DNA from: Lycocorax pyrrhopterus obiensis
Taxonomy: Eukaryota > Chordata > Aves > Passeriformes > Paradisaeidae
NCBI GenBank assembly: GCA_014706295.1
Contig: JACSVZ010000016.1
Span: forward strand, 4,445,168 to 4,509,167
DNA length: 64,000 nucleotides
Direction of reading: 5' to 3'
Made by a program: the position numbers and the translations under genes. The notes beneath the pieces are model-generated. The model was not told the origin of the DNA. It ran no database searches and worked only from the letters and a program-made list of their open reading frames with translations. Position 1 is the stretch's first letter; every line of letters starts with the position of its first letter. Below, one piece after another: positions 63,136 to 64,000 of this stretch.

Positions 63136-64000
63136 TACACTACATGTTATAAGACAAAACACAAGCACCTTGCTCGTCTTGCTGCACTATGGTATCATTC
63201 CAGCACAATGATGATCTAGAACCACGCAGTGTGTGAACTGCACAGGTTTTTAACATCAATCCATTTAAAACAGTGGATTAGTGAAAGACCCACTAAGACA
63301 TTTCCAGCACGGGGCTCTGAGATCCTGAATCAGAGCTATGCAGGGAGCCAGGAAATTCCAACCTGCAGCAGAGTTCAAACTCTTTCTGTGGCCCTTGTAA
63401 GGTACTTGAGCAATGTTTTTGGTCTATGGCCCAGCTCTGTTTTCCTTTTGATTATCTTACAGACAGCACTTAGCAACCCACACAACCCCCTTGTATTTAG
63501 GTTTTATAGGAGAGGAAAACAGAGCAGGAATGTAGGTAATGTGCCTGCCTGCCACAGAGAGATAGTGATTGCCAAAACCCCTTTCCTCACAGCATTCCTA
63601 TCTACTTCCAGACTCTGTGTCAAGGAACTCCCAAAGTCTTGCCACCTCAGGTGCTTTGTCAAGAAGAAAGTAGTTGAGACCAGTGTTTCCAGGAGAAAGC
63701 CCTGTTTTAATGGCAATGCTTTAAATTGTCTAAGAAAATTGTTCAATCAAAACTCTTTGAGCACAACAGGCTGAGCAACAAGAAAAGATACTCACAATCA
63801 AGGGATGTTGTGTTTAAACGGGGCTATCCAGGGAATTTACTCACAAGGGCTCATTCTAACAAGCACACTGGTCTCTCACACAGATTTCTGGGATTAATAA
63901 TTAGAGTATTGCAGCACAAAACTGTAGGCTGCTGTGCCCAACATGGCAGATCCCTTCTGTGCTATGACTCGTTACTTACGGAGTGCTATAAATAGCGGGA
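63136..64000. other. Right-edge stretch with a TATA-box-like sequence at the end
   Basis: A plus-strand frame of 181 codons (63229-63774) matches no known family and is within chance expectation for a window this size. CTATAAATAG at about 63985-63994 is a canonical TATA-box sequence; if functional on the plus strand, the start site would lie just beyond the window. Nothing else was recognised. Confidence 0.4.

Noticed and set aside
63229..63774. 181-codon plus-strand ORF
   Set aside because: Within chance expectation, no family resemblance, and no promoter or splice evidence.

Overview
The window looks like avian nuclear DNA that is almost entirely intronic or non-coding. The evidence for a bird is the presence of CR1-type LINE fragments (the octamer-like tail at 44623 and a short tail piece at 63021) and much older CR1 relics, the absence of recognisable mammalian SINEs or L1, and one exon whose protein reads as vertebrate ARHGEF4 (ASEF). 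No bacterial-style gene arrangement, tRNA, rRNA or CRISPR array was seen. Most long open frames here are chance products of GC-rich or repetitive stretches.

Layout. 1-1410: GC-rich, few stops, no gene recognised. 1411-1775: a minisatellite of 33/39-bp units. 1776-4856: no recognised gene. 4857-6325: a compact candidate gene on the minus strand, consisting of a CpG island (5765-6325), a 53-codon ORF for a single-pass membrane microprotein (5627-5466), and a poly(A) signal with a GU-rich downstream element (4895-4857). 6330-20476: intron-like DNA with two A-rich runs. 20477-20616: one clear ARHGEF4 coding exon on the minus strand, with good splice sites on both sides. 20617-64000: more intron-like or upstream DNA with CR1 fragments at 36370-36855 (ancient, minus), 43420-43600 (ancient, plus), 44623-45190 (minus) and 63021-63135 (minus), small tandem repeats, and AT-rich stretches that may be conserved regulatory DNA.

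How it fits together. ARHGEF4 encodes a Rac1/Cdc42 guanine nucleotide exchange factor activated by APC. The exon here is the acidic linker just before the SH3 domain. I find no SH3, DH or PH exon between it and the left edge, so the following intron is probably at least 20 kb. The microprotein gene therefore appears nested in that intron, on the same strand, with its own promoter. That nested gene is the most interesting item. I do not recognise the protein with certainty; its topology (short basic N-terminus, one C-terminal hydrophobic helix with a central Asn) resembles the class of small membrane regulators.
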